Below, piece by piece: positions 25,517 through 34,920 of a DNA stretch of 64,000 nt. The first letter of the stretch is position 1. Every line of letters starts with the position of its first letter. The DNA is from Maribacter sp. MMG018 (GTDB lineage Bacteria; Bacteroidota; Bacteroidia; Flavobacteriales; Flavobacteriaceae): positions 1 through 64,000 of the forward strand of contig NZ_JAGJEC010000002.1 in assembly GCF_018100785.1 (NCBI RefSeq). The letters are read 5' to 3'. A program made the translations under genes and the position numbers. The notes under the pieces were generated by a model. That model was not told the origin of the DNA. It did no database searches and was given only the letters and a program-made list of their open reading frames with translations.

Positions 25517-27007
25517 TTATAGGGTTTGGTTGTTGGTGGACAACGTCGTTTTTTTGTCTCGAATTAACCATAGCCCAATAAATGTAATAAGTCCGTTTAA
25601 AGGTAACAGCTCATATCCAAATTGATATCCGGACAATAGTTCTGGGGGTATTTTTGCAAGTGTCAAAACAATCAAGACCGATGCAAGGGCCACCATCCAA
25701 ACATATTTGTCCTTTATTTGGTACTTGGTAAAAATTCCAAAAGAAAAAAGACCTAACAACGGACCGTACGTATATGAGGCGACTGTTAAAAGGCCGTCTA
25801 TGACATTTCTGTCCAATACGTATTTAAAGCTTATAACTACAATAATCAGTAATATGCTCATACCAATGTGGGTCTTGCGGCGTATTTTCTTTGCTGCGAT
25901 CTCACTTTTTTTGGCCGTCCCCAAAAAATCTACGCAAAAAGAGGTGGTCAAAGAAGTAAGCGCACTATCGGCACTACTGTATGCGGCGGCGATAAGACCT
26001 AACATAAATGTAATGGCGACCGTAATGCCCAAACCACTGTTAAGCGCGATTTCCGGGAACAATAAATCAGATTTTGGGCTACCGTCCATTAAAGGCGTTG
26101 CTATTTGATATTTTTCTGCATAAATAAACAGAAGAGCTCCCAATAACATAAAAACAAAGGTCACGAACACAAGCACAAAACTAAAGGAGACCATGTTTTT
26201 TTGAGCATCCTTTAGGTTTTTACAGGTAAGGTTCTTTTGCATCATATCTTGATCCAGACCGGTCATGCAAATGGTTACGAACATGCCTCCCAAAAAAGAT
26301 TTTAGTAGGTGGTTTTTAGCAAAAAAATCTCCGGTAAAAAAGGTTTTGCTGTATTTGGACAGTTCAGTGGATCCAAGAAAATCTCCCATGGTCCATTCTA
26401 GTTTGTTCAGTATAAAATAAATAGACAATCCTACCGAGACCAACATAAATAACGTTTGTAAGGTATCTGTCCAAACAATGGTTTTTATGCCTCCTTTAAA
26501 AGTGTATATCCATATTAATAGTATCGAAAGAATAACGGTAATCTCAAAAGGTACGTTCCAACTGTCGAAAACAAACTGCTGTAAAACAATGGCTACTAAA
26601 AATAATCGGAAAGCGGCACCCAAAACCCTTGATACGAAAAAAGATATGGCACCTACTTTGTAACTTACAAACCCGAAACGTGTATCTAGGTATTCATAAA
26701 TAGAAGTAACATTTTGCTTGTAATAAATTGGCAAGAGAACATAGGCCGTTACCAAGTATCCCAGAAAATATCCGAAAACCACTTGCATGTAACTAAATTG
26801 CGATGCATCTACCCAACCGGGGACGGATATAAAAGTTACCCCAGAGAGAGAGGCCCCTACCATGCCAAAGGCTACTAAATACCAGGGCGATTGCTTTCCT
26901 GCCTTAAAAAAATCTTCGTTAGAATCGTTCTTTCCTGTAAAATAGGAGATTAGCAAGAGTACAATAAAATAACCACCGATTAATAGCAGTATGTGAAAAG
27001 CAGTCAT
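25517..27007 (-). CDS. Sodium/solute symporter (SSS family)
   Basis: Start placed at 27007 ([14 protein letters not shown]); nine codons upstream would run toward the recR promoter. The 496 residues have about 13 hydrophobic segments. Family stretches include [28 protein letters not shown] near 33-60 (sodium-site helix), [16 protein letters not shown], and [19 protein letters not shown] near 340-358. The substrate is not readable from sequence, and no catabolic gene is adjacent. It is divergent from recR. Confidence 0.88.
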   Translation of the reverse strand: MTAFHILLLIGGYFIVLLLISYFTGKNDSNEDFFKAGKQSPWYLVAFGMVGASLSGVTFISVPGWVDASQFSYMQVVFGYFLGYLVTAYVLLPIYYKQNVTSIYEYLDTRFGFVSYKVGAISFFVSRVLGAAFRLFLVAIVLQQFVFDSWNVPFEITVILSILLIWIYTFKGGIKTIVWTDTLQTLFMLVSVGLSIYFILNKLEWTMGDFLGSTELSKYSKTFFTGDFFAKNHLLKSFLGGMFVTICMTGLDQDMMQKNLTCKNLKDAQKNMVSFSFVLVFVTFVFMLLGALLFIYAEKYQIATPLMDGSPKSDLLFPEIALNSGLGITVAITFMLGLIAAAYSSADSALTSLTTSFCVDFLGTAKKSEIAAKKIRRKTHIGMSILLIIVVISFKYVLDRNVIDGLLTVASYTYGPLLGLFSFGIFTKYQIKDKYVWMVALASVLIVLTLAKIPPELLSGYQFGYELLPLNGLITFIGLWLIRDKKTTLSTNNQTL

Positions 27008-27075
27008 CGTAAATAATTTAAGGGCAAAGTACAAAAAGCAAAAATAGTGTGTAATTTTACCCTAAACTTATCTGA

Positions 27076-27696
27076 ATGGATTTTTCTTCAAAATTATTAG
27101 AAAATGCGGTTCATGAAATGTCGCAATTGCCTGGTATAGGTAAGCGGACAGCGCTACGCTTAGTGCTTCATATGTTAAAACAGCCAGAGCGGCAAACCGA
27201 AGAATTGTCCAATGCCCTGCTAAAGCTCAGAAGTACTGTTCGGTTTTGTGAAAATTGTCATAATATTTCAGATACCGTCCTCTGTGAAATTTGCGCAAAC
27301 CCGAAAAGAGATAGTGAACTGGTCTGTGTGGTCGAGGATATACGTGATGTAATGGCAATAGAGAATACAGGACAGTATCGGGGGTTGTACCATGTACTTG
27401 GGGGAAAAATATCACCGATGGAAGGTATGGGGCCACAAGACTTAAAGATAGCTTCTCTAGTAGATAAGGTAAAAAAGGGAACAATTAAAGAGCTTATTTT
27501 TGCGTTAAGTTCCACAATGGAAGGGGACACGACCAACTTTTATATATTTAAGCAGATAGAGGGGTTTGAGGTGAGGACATCTACCATTGCAAGAGGTATA
27601 GCAGTGGGGGACGAATTGGAGTATGCCGATGAGGTAACCTTGGGCAGAAGTATATTGAACAGGATTCCTTTTGAAGGGTCCTTGAATAAAAATTGA
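27076..27696 (+). CDS. recR: Recombination protein RecR
   Basis: It acts with RecO and RecF in loading RecA at gaps. The 206 residues have an N-terminal helix-hairpin-helix ([13 protein letters not shown], 17-29), a zinc finger with Cys58, Cys61, Cys70 and Cys73, and a Toprim domain starting with [12 protein letters not shown] (85-96) and running through [16 protein letters not shown]. Full length, all metal ligands present. Confidence 0.97.
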   Translation: MDFSSKLLENAVHEMSQLPGIGKRTALRLVLHMLKQPERQTEELSNALLKLRSTVRFCENCHNISDTVLCEICANPKRDSELVCVVEDIRDVMAIENTGQYRGLYHVLGGKISPMEGMGPQDLKIASLVDKVKKGTIKELIFALSSTMEGDTTNFYIFKQIEGFEVRTSTIARGIAVGDELEYADEVTLGRSILNRIPFEGSLNKN

Positions 27697-27742
27697 AAAA
27701 TGTAATATTGTTGCAAAAACAACAAAGAGCTTCATATTTTGT

Positions 27743-27750
27743 TATTTTTG
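27743..27750 (+). promoter_or_regulatory. Candidate -7 box (TATTTTTG) for the E2 gene
   Basis: TATTTTTG matches TAnnTTTG, 37 bases before the ATG at 27788. Confidence 0.4.
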
Positions 27751-27787
27751 CAAAAAACATATTCAAAAAGGGATTTATATTATTGAT

Positions 27788-29143
27788 ATGGCAAAATTTG
27801 AATTGAAATTACCAAGAATGGGAGAGAGCGTTGCAGAGGCGACATTGACCTCTTGGTTAAAAGAAGTTGGCGATACTATAGAAATGGACGAAGCGGTTTT
27901 TGAAATTGCAACGGATAAGGTAGATAGTGAAGTACCCAGCGAAGTTGATGGGGTTTTGGTGGAAAAGTGCTATGAAGTAGACGACGTGGTCAAAGTAGGG
28001 GACGTTGTGGCGGTTATAGAGGTAGAAGGTGAAGTGGAAACTACCGATACCACTTCGGATAGTGCCGATAATTATGAAGAGGAAGAAATGGTAGCGGCCG
28101 CCGAACAAGCCTTGGTATCGGCGAAGGATACTGTAGGGAGTCCCATACCGGATTATTCAAATTCAGAACGATTTTATTCTCCATTGGTAAAGAATATTGC
28201 AAAACAAGAGGGTATTTCTTTTGCCGAGTTGGAGTCTATTACCGGTAGCGGTAAAGAAGGAAGGGTTACCAAGAACGATATATTGGCATATGTAGAGGCT
28301 AGAAAAAATGGTAGTGTTGCAAGCGTTGCACCTGATCAGAAAAAAGATACGGCGCCTGTAACACCTGTGGCTAAAGAAGTTTCCGTACCTGCTACTGCTG
28401 TAGTTAAAGAAAAGGCTCCTGTGAAGGTAGCGTCCGGTGATGAGGTTATTCCGATGTCCAGAATGGGAAAACTTATAGCGAAGCACATGTCGGAGAGTGT
28501 ATCGACTTCTGCGCACGTTCAAAGTTTTATAGAGGTTGATGTAACCAATATTGTAAACTGGCGCAATAAAATGAAGGTGGCCTTTGAAAAGCAAGAAGGC
28601 GAAAAATTAACTTTTACTCCTATTTTTATGGAAGCTGTGGCCAAAGCCCTAAAGAAATATCCGATGATGAATATTTCGGTGGATGGCGATACGGTAATAA
28701 AGAAAAAGAATATAAATATCGGTATGGCCGCCGCACTTCCGGATGGCAACCTTATTGTGCCGGTAATAAAAAATGCGGACCAGTTAAACTTGGTAGGCAT
28801 GGCAAAAGTGGTAAATGATTTGGCGCACCGTTCTAGAAACAACGCCTTAAAGCCAGATGAGGTACAAGATGGTACCTATACGGTTACCAATGTAGGTACT
28901 TTTGGAAGTGTTTTTGGTACCCCGATCATTAATCAGCCGCAAGTTGGTATTATGGCGCTGGGGGCCATTAGAAAAGTTCCGGCGGTTATAGAGACAAAAG
29001 AAGGTGATTTTATAGGAATCCGTAATAAAATGTATTTGTCGCATAGTTATGACCATAGAGTGGTCAACGGTGCCTTGGGTAGTATGTTTGCAAAGGCGGT
29101 GGCAGATTATTTGGAAGCCTGGGATGTGGATAGGGAAATATAA
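27788..29143 (+). CDS. Dihydrolipoamide acyltransferase (E2 of a 2-oxo acid dehydrogenase complex)
   Basis: Core of a pyruvate- or branched-chain-2-oxoacid dehydrogenase. The N-terminal lipoyl domain has Lys44 in IATDKVDSEV. The peripheral-subunit-binding domain lies near 135-175 (SPLVKNIAKQEGI then GSGKEGRVTKNDIL). An Ala/Pro/Val/Lys linker comes next, then the catalytic domain from about 225. The active-site region reads His423-Arg-Val-Val-Asn427-Gly, so the usual Asp of HxxxDG is Asn here. The branched-chain type is the best guess from a single lipoyl domain and the lack of a pyruvate-type tail. E1 and E3 genes are not adjacent. Confidence 0.88.
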   Translation: MAKFELKLPRMGESVAEATLTSWLKEVGDTIEMDEAVFEIATDKVDSEVPSEVDGVLVEKCYEVDDVVKVGDVVAVIEVEGEVETTDTTSDSADNYEEEEMVAAAEQALVSAKDTVGSPIPDYSNSERFYSPLVKNIAKQEGISFAELESITGSGKEGRVTKNDILAYVEARKNGSVASVAPDQKKDTAPVTPVAKEVSVPATAVVKEKAPVKVASGDEVIPMSRMGKLIAKHMSESVSTSAHVQSFIEVDVTNIVNWRNKMKVAFEKQEGEKLTFTPIFMEAVAKALKKYPMMNISVDGDTVIKKKNINIGMAAALPDGNLIVPVIKNADQLNLVGMAKVVNDLAHRSRNNALKPDEVQDGTYTVTNVGTFGSVFGTPIINQPQVGIMALGAIRKVPAVIETKEGDFIGIRNKMYLSHSYDHRVVNGALGSMFAKAVADYLEAWDVDREI

Positions 29144-29202
29144 ACGTATTTTGTTCTTTATGAATAATCGATGGTTTCATTTTCTTAAGACCATCTAAAA
29201 AC

Positions 29203-29210
29203 TATCTTTG
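29203..29210 (+). promoter_or_regulatory. Candidate -7 box (TATCTTTG) for the exonuclease operon
   Basis: TATCTTTG matches TAnnTTTG and ends 16 bases before the ATG. It would start the operon of exonuclease, surface-type protein, FAH hydrolase, Hpt and cinA. Confidence 0.4.
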
Positions 29211-29226
29211 CCAAAAGCCCTTAACA

Positions 29227-30003
29227 ATGGAATTAAAACTTACCAGACCTATTTGTTTTTTTGATCTAGAAACAACGGGCACGAATGTCGCCAAAGATAG
29301 AATTGTGGAGATTTCTATCTTAAAGATATTTCCTAATGGTAATAAAGAGAGTAAGACGTGGTTGGTAAATCCTGAAATGGTTATACCGGAAGAGGTTGTT
29401 GCCATTCATGGTATCTCTAATGAGAAGGTGGCCAATGAGCCAACCTTTAAACAACTTTCAAAAGAAGTTTATAACATGATAAAGGACAGCGATCTAGGGG
29501 GCTTCAACTCTGATCGTTTCGATATTCCATTATTGGCGGAAGAACTTTTAAGGGCCGGTATCGATTTTGATATGAAAAATACCGTATCGGTAGACGTTCA
29601 AACTATTTTCCATAAAATGGAAAAACGAACGTTAGAGGCGGCCTATAAATTTTATTGCGACAAGAACCTAGACAATGCGCACAGCGCAGAAGCTGATACA
29701 ACGGCCACTTATGAGGTTTTGTTGTCACAGTTAGACCGTTACCCAGAATTGGAAAACAATATAAAAAAGCTTTCTGAATTTTCTAGAAGAAGAGAGTTTG
29801 TAGATTTTGCAGGGTTCATCGCTATGGGCGAAGATGGAGAAGAGATATTCTCTTTCGGAAAACATAAAGGTAAAAAAGTACGAGATGTGCTCGATAAGGA
29901 ACCGGGGTATTTCGGTTGGATGTTGAATGCCGATTTTCCACTTTACACAAAAAAAATACTTACCCAGATCAAACTAAGTGCATTGAACAATAAATTAAGT
30001 TAA
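29227..30003 (+). CDS. DEDDh 3'-5' exonuclease with C-terminal DUF3820-like module
   Basis: Residues 8-170 are a DnaQ-like exonuclease: FFDLETTG (Exo I, with Asp and Glu), GFNSDRFDIPLL (Exo II) and NAHSAEADTTAT (Exo III with the His of the DEDDh type). Residues 210-250 are a separate module, FSFGKHKGKKVRDV then PGYFGWML, like DUF3820. The exonuclease part could proofread or act in repair; the role of the FGKHKG module is unknown. The stop is directly followed by the next ATG. A free-standing copy of the module lies at 54114-54356. Confidence 0.88.
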   Translation: MELKLTRPICFFDLETTGTNVAKDRIVEISILKIFPNGNKESKTWLVNPEMVIPEEVVAIHGISNEKVANEPTFKQLSKEVYNMIKDSDLGGFNSDRFDIPLLAEELLRAGIDFDMKNTVSVDVQTIFHKMEKRTLEAAYKFYCDKNLDNAHSAEADTTATYEVLLSQLDRYPELENNIKKLSEFSRRREFVDFAGFIAMGEDGEEIFSFGKHKGKKVRDVLDKEPGYFGWMLNADFPLYTKKILTQIKLSALNNKLS

Positions 30004-30909
30004 ATGCGGGTCTTTTTGCTTCTGTTTATGGTATTTGGATCCGTTAGGGGACAAGAAGTACTTTTTGAAGGCCATGTTTTTGAAAATGGGGGTAATAAGC
30101 CTATACCCTATGCGAATATTAGTTTTTTAAATTCCTTGAAAGGAACTTCTAGTGACGAAGAGGGGTACTTTTATTTGGATATTCCAGAATCTTTCTTGGA
30201 TAAAAAAGTACATATTTCTTCTCTCGGTTTTAAAGATACCATTGTGTCGGCAAAACAGATTAAAGAGCTGGGCGAAATAAGAATGATAGAGGATACCTAT
30301 GAATTGGACGAGGTTGTAGTTTCGCATAGTTTAGGTGACTCGCAGGTATTGAACCCGATAAGTTCCTATAGTATAAAAAGCGGTTTTACCTCTGCGGCCA
30401 CACCTTGGGTGTTGGCTTTGTATTTTCCTAATATTGGCGCAGCGAAGAAATATTTGGACAAAGTGACCATCTATGTTCAGAAAAATGCCAATTTTAATAG
30501 AAAATCCAAATTTAGACTTCGTGTGTATAACGTAGATAAGGTTACAAAAAAGCCAAAGGACGATTTGTTGAGAAAAAGTATGGTGTTGGAGTCGGATCCG
30601 GATAAGGAGTTTGTTAGTATCGATATGTCGGCATTCGGAATAAAAATTCCAGAAGAAGGTATCTATATAGGATTAGAGTGGCTTTTTTTACCCTATAATT
30701 GGTATACGGTCGGTTACGAACATGCCATTACCAAAGAAAAGGTTTTGGAAGATTATTTTGCGCCTACCTTTGCTGCTGTTTATCAAAAGAATCAAAATTA
30801 TAGAACCATGGTCTACGGTTTGGGAGAGTGGTCGGATTTTGCGATAAAGGCACAAGGCAATAGAGAGAACTTGGTGCCGGCCATTAGTATAAAATTGTCA
30901 AAAAAGTAA
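30004..30909 (+). CDS. Secreted carboxypeptidase-regulatory-like domain protein
   Basis: A signal peptide (MRVFLLLFMVFGSVRGQ) is followed by a CarboxypepD_reg-like beta-sandwich (FEGHVFENGGNKPIPYANISFLNSLKGTSSDEEGYF then a YELDEVVVS strand), the fold used as the N-terminal plug extension of Bacteroidota TonB-dependent receptors. No receptor barrel follows. Residues 120-301 form a second beta-rich domain of unknown function (FRLRVYNVDKVTKKPKDDLL; EGIYIGLEWLFLPYNWY). It is probably periplasmic or outer-membrane associated. The ATG follows directly on the exonuclease stop. Confidence 0.78.
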   Translation: MRVFLLLFMVFGSVRGQEVLFEGHVFENGGNKPIPYANISFLNSLKGTSSDEEGYFYLDIPESFLDKKVHISSLGFKDTIVSAKQIKELGEIRMIEDTYELDEVVVSHSLGDSQVLNPISSYSIKSGFTSAATPWVLALYFPNIGAAKKYLDKVTIYVQKNANFNRKSKFRLRVYNVDKVTKKPKDDLLRKSMVLESDPDKEFVSIDMSAFGIKIPEEGIYIGLEWLFLPYNWYTVGYEHAITKEKVLEDYFAPTFAAVYQKNQNYRTMVYGLGEWSDFAIKAQGNRENLVPAISIKLSKK

Positions 30910-30919
30910 TACCATAGTA

Positions 30920-31531
30920 ATGAAGATTATATGTATAGGTAGAAATTATGCAGATCACATTTCAGAACTCAATAACGAAAGGCCCGAGGATCCTGTAATT
31001 TTTATAAAACCGGACTCGGCGGTACTGCCAAAAGAACAGGATTTTTATATTCCCGAATTTTCAGATGATGTACATTATGAGGTAGAGGTCTTGGTAAAGA
31101 TCAAAAGGGTAGGAAAACATATAAAAAAGGAGTTTGCCGCAACCTATTACGATGAGGTAGGGCTGGGAATAGATTTTACGGCCAGGGATCTGCAATCGAA
31201 ACTTAAGGCGAAGGGCTTGCCCTGGGAGAAAGCCAAAGGTTTTGATGGTGCCGCGGTAATAGGGGAATGGCTCCCCAAAACTATTTTTAAAGATCTTAAT
31301 GACCTCAATTTTAACTTGATGAAAAATGGCGAGGTGGTACAATCTGGAAATACGGCTCAGATGCTGTGGAAAATAGATGAGATCATATCGTATGTTTCCA
31401 CATTCTTTATGTTAAAAAAAGGGGATGTAATTTTTACGGGGACACCCGCGGGAGTTGGAAAGGTATCTCCAAATGATTATCTTTCAGGTAGTATCGAAAA
31501 CAAGGAACTTTTTAAGGTAAAAATAAAGTAA
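30920..31531 (+). CDS. Fumarylacetoacetate hydrolase family protein
   Basis: The 203-residue FAH fold binds a metal and acts on 2-keto or acylpyruvate substrates. Motifs are IGRNYADH at the start, the metal-site Glu pair in VHYEVEVLVKI (51-61), DFTARDLQSKLKAKGLPWEKAKGFDG (about 90-115) and GDVIFTGTPAGVGKV near the end. The short length fits acylpyruvate hydrolase or oxaloacetate decarboxylase-like proteins (FAHD1 type). Its stop and the next start share a base (TAATG). Confidence 0.88.
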   Translation: MKIICIGRNYADHISELNNERPEDPVIFIKPDSAVLPKEQDFYIPEFSDDVHYEVEVLVKIKRVGKHIKKEFAATYYDEVGLGIDFTARDLQSKLKAKGLPWEKAKGFDGAAVIGEWLPKTIFKDLNDLNFNLMKNGEVVQSGNTAQMLWKIDEIISYVSTFFMLKKGDVIFTGTPAGVGKVSPNDYLSGSIENKELFKVKIK

Positions 31532-31869
31532 TGATTTATAGTTTAGACAAAATTAACGAGATGGCGGAAGGGGATGAGGATTTTATTCTATCGGTCATTT
31601 CTGTTTTTTTAGAAGAGGTTCCTGCGGACTTGGAAAGTCTGGAAGAGGCCATTAAAGAAAGGGATTACGAAAGAACTTATCAGTTGGCGCATAAGATAAA
31701 GCCCAATGTGGACCTGTTGGGTATGGAGCAGACACGTGCGGCCGCGTTAGAGGTAGAGACACTTGGGAAAAAAAGTGCCGGTTGGGACCAGATAGAAAGT
31801 ACTTTCCCTATCTTGAAAAAAGACATACACCAGGTTATCGGTGAACTTAAAAACGACTTCGACGTATAA
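31531..31869 (+). CDS. Histidine phosphotransfer (Hpt) domain protein
   Basis: The 112 residues form a single four-helix Hpt domain. The phosphorylated residue is His54 in QLAHKIKPN, compared with the usual AHxLKGS; the Pro-Asn after the Lys replaces Gly-Ser. No kinase or response regulator is nearby, so partners must be encoded elsewhere. It overlaps both neighbours by one base (TAATG at each end), tying it tightly into the FAH-cinA operon. Confidence 0.88.
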   Translation: MIYSLDKINEMAEGDEDFILSVISVFLEEVPADLESLEEAIKERDYERTYQLAHKIKPNVDLLGMEQTRAAALEVETLGKKSAGWDQIESTFPILKKDIHQVIGELKNDFDV

Positions 31870-33119
31870 TGTTCGCTGAAATTATTACTATTGGCGATGA
31901 GATTCTCATTGGCCAAATTGTGGATACCAATTCTGCATTTATATCAAAAGAGCTTAATAAAATAGGTATTTCGGTTGGTCAGATTACCTCTATTAGAGAT
32001 GATAGGGAGCATATTCTTCAATCATTGGCCGATGCGAGATCACGGGCAGATATTGTTATAGTTACAGGGGGGTTGGGCCCTACCAAAGATGATATAACCA
32101 AACATACGTTTTGCGAATTTTTCAACGACACCTTGGTAGAGGATAAGGCTGTGCTCGCACATGTAGAGGAGCTTTTTGCCAAATATATAACCAATACGCC
32201 CATTTCCGATTTGAATAGAAGGCAAGCATGGGTTCCCAGTAAGGCCGAAGTATTGCACAACGCCAATGGTACGGCGCCTGGCATGTGGTTCTATGAAGAA
32301 GGTACCACCTTTGTGTCGTTGCCCGGTGTTCCCTTTGAAATGAAACACCTGATAAAGGAAACGGTTATTCCTAAACTAAGTAAGTTTTATGACAGGCCCC
32401 ATATCGTTCATAAGACCATTACCACGTATGGGATGGGCGAGAGCGCCATTGCCGAGTTGATAGAAGAATGGGAAGATAACTTACCTGAATTTATAAAGTT
32501 GGCCTATCTTCCTAATTTCGGAAAGGTAAGGTTAAGGCTGTCCGCCATAGGAAACGATTACGATAGTATTATAAAAGCGGTAGAAGGTGAGACCGAGAAA
32601 TTATTTTCTTTGATAGGAAATATTATACACGGTACCGAAGATGATGAGGGTATAGAGGATGAGATATCCAAAATGTTGACCTATAAGGGATTTACCTTGT
32701 CCACGGCCGAAAGTTTTACGGGGGGTAAAATTGCAGAGCAGATAACCTCTATACCGGGAGCCTCGGCATATTTTAAGGGTAGTGTGGTGAGTTATGCTAC
32801 CGAAGTAAAGATCAACGTACTGGGCGTCCCCCGGCAATTGGTGGATAAGTATTCGGTGGTAAGTGCCCAAGTGGCTGAAGAAATGGCGAAAGGGATACAA
32901 CGACTGTTAAGAACGGATTTTGCCATTGCCACCACGGGCAATGCAGGGCCTACAAAAGGAGATTCGGACGCAGATGTCGGAACTGTCTATATTGCTATTG
33001 CATCGCCGAGCGGGGTTGTGGTAAATAAATTCAGCATGGGCACCCAAAGGGAAAGAGTGGTGCAAAAGTCTGTAAACAAGGCTTTTGAGTTGCTGCAAAA
33101 AGAAATTTTAAAAATGTGA
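31869..33119 (+). CDS. cinA: CinA-family NMN deamidase / competence-damage protein
   Basis: Residues about 1-170 are the MoCF-like domain ([32 protein letters not shown]). Residues 255-416 are the CinA C-terminal domain with nicotinamide mononucleotide deamidase activity in relatives ([37 protein letters not shown]). At 416 residues it is full length with both halves. Family members recycle NMN in pyridine nucleotide metabolism. It ends the compact operon. Confidence 0.95.
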   Translation: MFAEIITIGDEILIGQIVDTNSAFISKELNKIGISVGQITSIRDDREHILQSLADARSRADIVIVTGGLGPTKDDITKHTFCEFFNDTLVEDKAVLAHVEELFAKYITNTPISDLNRRQAWVPSKAEVLHNANGTAPGMWFYEEGTTFVSLPGVPFEMKHLIKETVIPKLSKFYDRPHIVHKTITTYGMGESAIAELIEEWEDNLPEFIKLAYLPNFGKVRLRLSAIGNDYDSIIKAVEGETEKLFSLIGNIIHGTEDDEGIEDEISKMLTYKGFTLSTAESFTGGKIAEQITSIPGASAYFKGSVVSYATEVKINVLGVPRQLVDKYSVVSAQVAEEMAKGIQRLLRTDFAIATTGNAGPTKGDSDADVGTVYIAIASPSGVVVNKFSMGTQRERVVQKSVNKAFELLQKEILKM

Positions 33120-33128
33120 AGTAGAATG

Positions 33129-33159
33129 TTGGCTGTATGATAAAAATGATATAAATTTG
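33129..33159 (+). promoter_or_regulatory. Promoter of rpmB (TTG - 20 bases - TAAATTTG)
   Basis: TTG at 33129-33131, a 20-base spacer and TAAATTTG at 33152-33159 match the Bacteroidota -33/-7 pattern closely. The ATG lies 29 bases after the -7 box. Confidence 0.7.
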
Positions 33160-33188
33160 CACCCTGTTTAAAAGAAAAAATCGGCACG

Positions 33189-33425
33189 ATGTCAAAAGTT
33201 TGTGAAATTACCGGAAAGAGGGCGATGTTTGGAAACAACGTTTCCTTCTCCATCAACAAGACGAAAAGAAGATTTGATGTAAATCTTTCCAAGAAAAGAT
33301 TTTACATTCCGGAAGAAGACCGTTGGGTAACATTGAAAGTTTCTGCAAGGGCTTTGAAGATTATCAATAAAAAAGGTATTTCTGCCGTATTGAAAGATGC
33401 AAAAGCTAAAGGGTTAGTTAAGTAA
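33189..33425 (+). CDS. rpmB: Ribosomal protein L28 (bL28)
   Basis: 78 residues, full length. It begins SKVCEITGKRAMFGNNVSFSI-like (family start with G-K-x-x-x-x-G-N-x-V-S) and continues through RRFDVNLSKKRFYIP with a basic C-terminus. Only one Cys (Cys5) remains, so the zinc-binding form is lost. It has its own promoter and heads the L28-L33-DUF4295-ftsY group. Confidence 0.97.
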   Translation: MSKVCEITGKRAMFGNNVSFSINKTKRRFDVNLSKKRFYIPEEDRWVTLKVSARALKIINKKGISAVLKDAKAKGLVK

Positions 33426-33450
33426 GGTAACCTTTAAATTATAGATTACG

Positions 33451-33633
33451 ATGGCAAAAAAAGGCAACAGAATACAAGTAATTTTAGAGTGTACGGAGCA
33501 TAAAGATTCCGGACAACCTGGTACTTCCAGATATATTACGACTAAGAACAAGAAAAATACTCCAGAGAGATTAGAGATTAAAAAATTCAATCCTATCTTG
33601 AAGAGAATGACAGTACATAAAGAAATAAAATAA
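33451..33633 (+). CDS. rpmG: Ribosomal protein L33 (bL33)
   Basis: 60 residues, with the family pattern VILECTEH near 10-17 and [24 protein letters not shown] single Cys means it is the zinc-free (C-minus) form. 25 bases after rpmB. Confidence 0.97.
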   Translation: MAKKGNRIQVILECTEHKDSGQPGTSRYITTKNKKNTPERLEIKKFNPILKRMTVHKEIK

Positions 33634-33640
33634 TTAGGTC

Positions 33641-33793
33641 ATGGCAAAGAAGACGGTAGCAAGTTTACAGACAAGTTCGAAAAGATTGACAAAAGCCATT
33701 AAAATGGTTAAGTCACCAAAAAGTGGTGCTTATGTTTTTGTTGAAGCTGTTATGGCCCCAGAAATGGTTAATGATTGGTTGGCCAAAAAATAA
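33641..33793 (+). CDS. DUF4295 family small protein (50 aa), ribosomal-cluster partner
   Basis: Translated by hand from ATG at 33641 to TAA at 33791: 50 residues starting MAKKTVASLQTSSKRL, ending NDWLAKK. It is basic at the front, with KSPKSGAYVFVEAV in the middle. DUF4295 proteins are found in Bacteroidota directly after rpmG and before ftsY, as here. The start is 7 bases after the L33 stop. The function is unknown; a ribosome-associated role is inferred from its neighbours only. Confidence 0.9.
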   Translation: MAKKTVASLQTSSKRLTKAIKMVKSPKSGAYVFVEAVMAPEMVNDWLAKK

Positions 33794-33818
33794 AATAATA
33801 CTTTTTTGAAAAGTAATT

Positions 33819-33846
33819 GAGCCTCTTTCTTACGAAAGGGGCTTTT
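33819..33846 (+). terminator. Intrinsic terminator after the L28-L33-DUF4295 group
   Basis: Stem GCCTCTTTC / GAAAGGGGC (one G-T pair), 4-base loop, then TTTTT. Confidence 0.8.
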
Positions 33847-33854
33847 TAATTTTT

Positions 33855-33862
33855 TATATTTG
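33855..33862 (+). promoter_or_regulatory. Candidate -7 box (TATATTTG) of ftsY
   Basis: TATATTTG matches TAnnTTTG and ends 20 bases before the ftsY ATG, just after the terminator. Confidence 0.45.
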
Positions 33863-33882
33863 ACCAACTATAGATTACTACG

Positions 33883-34845
33883 ATGAGTTTATTTAAAAAA
33901 ATATTTTCTTCTGATAAGAAAGAAACGTTGGATAAAGGTCTGGAAAAGACCAAGACCAGTTTTTTTTCCAAACTAGGAAAAGCAGTTGCAGGAAAGTCTA
34001 AAGTTGATGACGATGTATTGGATAATCTAGAGGAGGTATTGGTAACCTCCGATGTTGGGGTTGATACTACCTTAAAGATTATAGAAAGAATAGAAGCAAG
34101 GGTAGCCAAGGATAAATACATGGGTACCGATGAGTTAAATGGTATATTAAGAGAAGAGATAGCAGGTCTGCTATCTGAAACCCATACGGGTAACGATACT
34201 GAGATTCAAATTCCAAAAGACAAGAAACCCTATGTGATTATGGTGGTCGGTGTCAATGGTGTTGGTAAGACTACTACTATAGGTAAGTTGGCATATCAGT
34301 TTAAGAAACAAGGCCTTAAGGTTGTTTTGGGTGCGGCCGATACCTTTAGGGCGGCGGCCATAGACCAACTACAGGTCTGGGCAGATCGTGTAGATGTACC
34401 TATTATAAAACAGCAAATGGGCAGCGATCCTGCTTCGGTTGCTTTCGATACCTTAAGTTCTGCCGTAAAGCAAGATGCAGATGTCGTAATTATCGATACC
34501 GCTGGTAGGTTGCACAATAAAGTAAACCTGATGAACGAGCTGACGAAGGTGAAAAGGGTGATGAGAAAAGTTGTAGAAGATACGCCACATGAGGTATTGT
34601 TGGTATTGGATGGTTCTACAGGTCAGAATGCCTTTGAACAGGCAAAACAGTTTACAAAAGCAACAGAGGTGACTTCGTTGGCGGTTACTAAATTGGACGG
34701 TACCGCAAAAGGAGGGGTCGTTATCGGTATCTCGGACCAATTTCAAATTCCGGTCAAATATATTGGTGTAGGTGAGGGGATCGAAGATTTACAGGTCTTC
34801 AATAAATATGAATTTGTAGATTCATTCTTTAATATTAATAAATAG
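33883..34845 (+). CDS. ftsY: Signal recognition particle receptor FtsY
   Basis: GTPase that brings ribosome-SRP complexes to the membrane. The 320 residues have a short N-terminal basic helix region instead of the long acidic A domain, an N domain (about 25-105), then the G domain with GVNGVGKTTT (Lys129 in the P-loop), DTFRAAA, DTAGR and TKLDGTAKGG, ending in a GVGEGIEDLQVF closing motif. Full length for Bacteroidota. Confidence 0.97.
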   Translation: MSLFKKIFSSDKKETLDKGLEKTKTSFFSKLGKAVAGKSKVDDDVLDNLEEVLVTSDVGVDTTLKIIERIEARVAKDKYMGTDELNGILREEIAGLLSETHTGNDTEIQIPKDKKPYVIMVVGVNGVGKTTTIGKLAYQFKKQGLKVVLGAADTFRAAAIDQLQVWADRVDVPIIKQQMGSDPASVAFDTLSSAVKQDADVVIIDTAGRLHNKVNLMNELTKVKRVMRKVVEDTPHEVLLVLDGSTGQNAFEQAKQFTKATEVTSLAVTKLDGTAKGGVVIGISDQFQIPVKYIGVGEGIEDLQVFNKYEFVDSFFNINK

Positions 34846-34920
34846 AGAAGAACAATTAAGTTCTTGTTTATACTTCTATACGTCTTTCTGCCATATTGGT
34901 TTAAAAAGATAGATGTATTG

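Noticed and set aside
28163..28594. 143-codon minus-strand frame inside the E2 gene
   Set aside because: Antisense to a well-supported lipoyl and linker region; His/Arg/Tyr-rich translation typical of a shadow frame.
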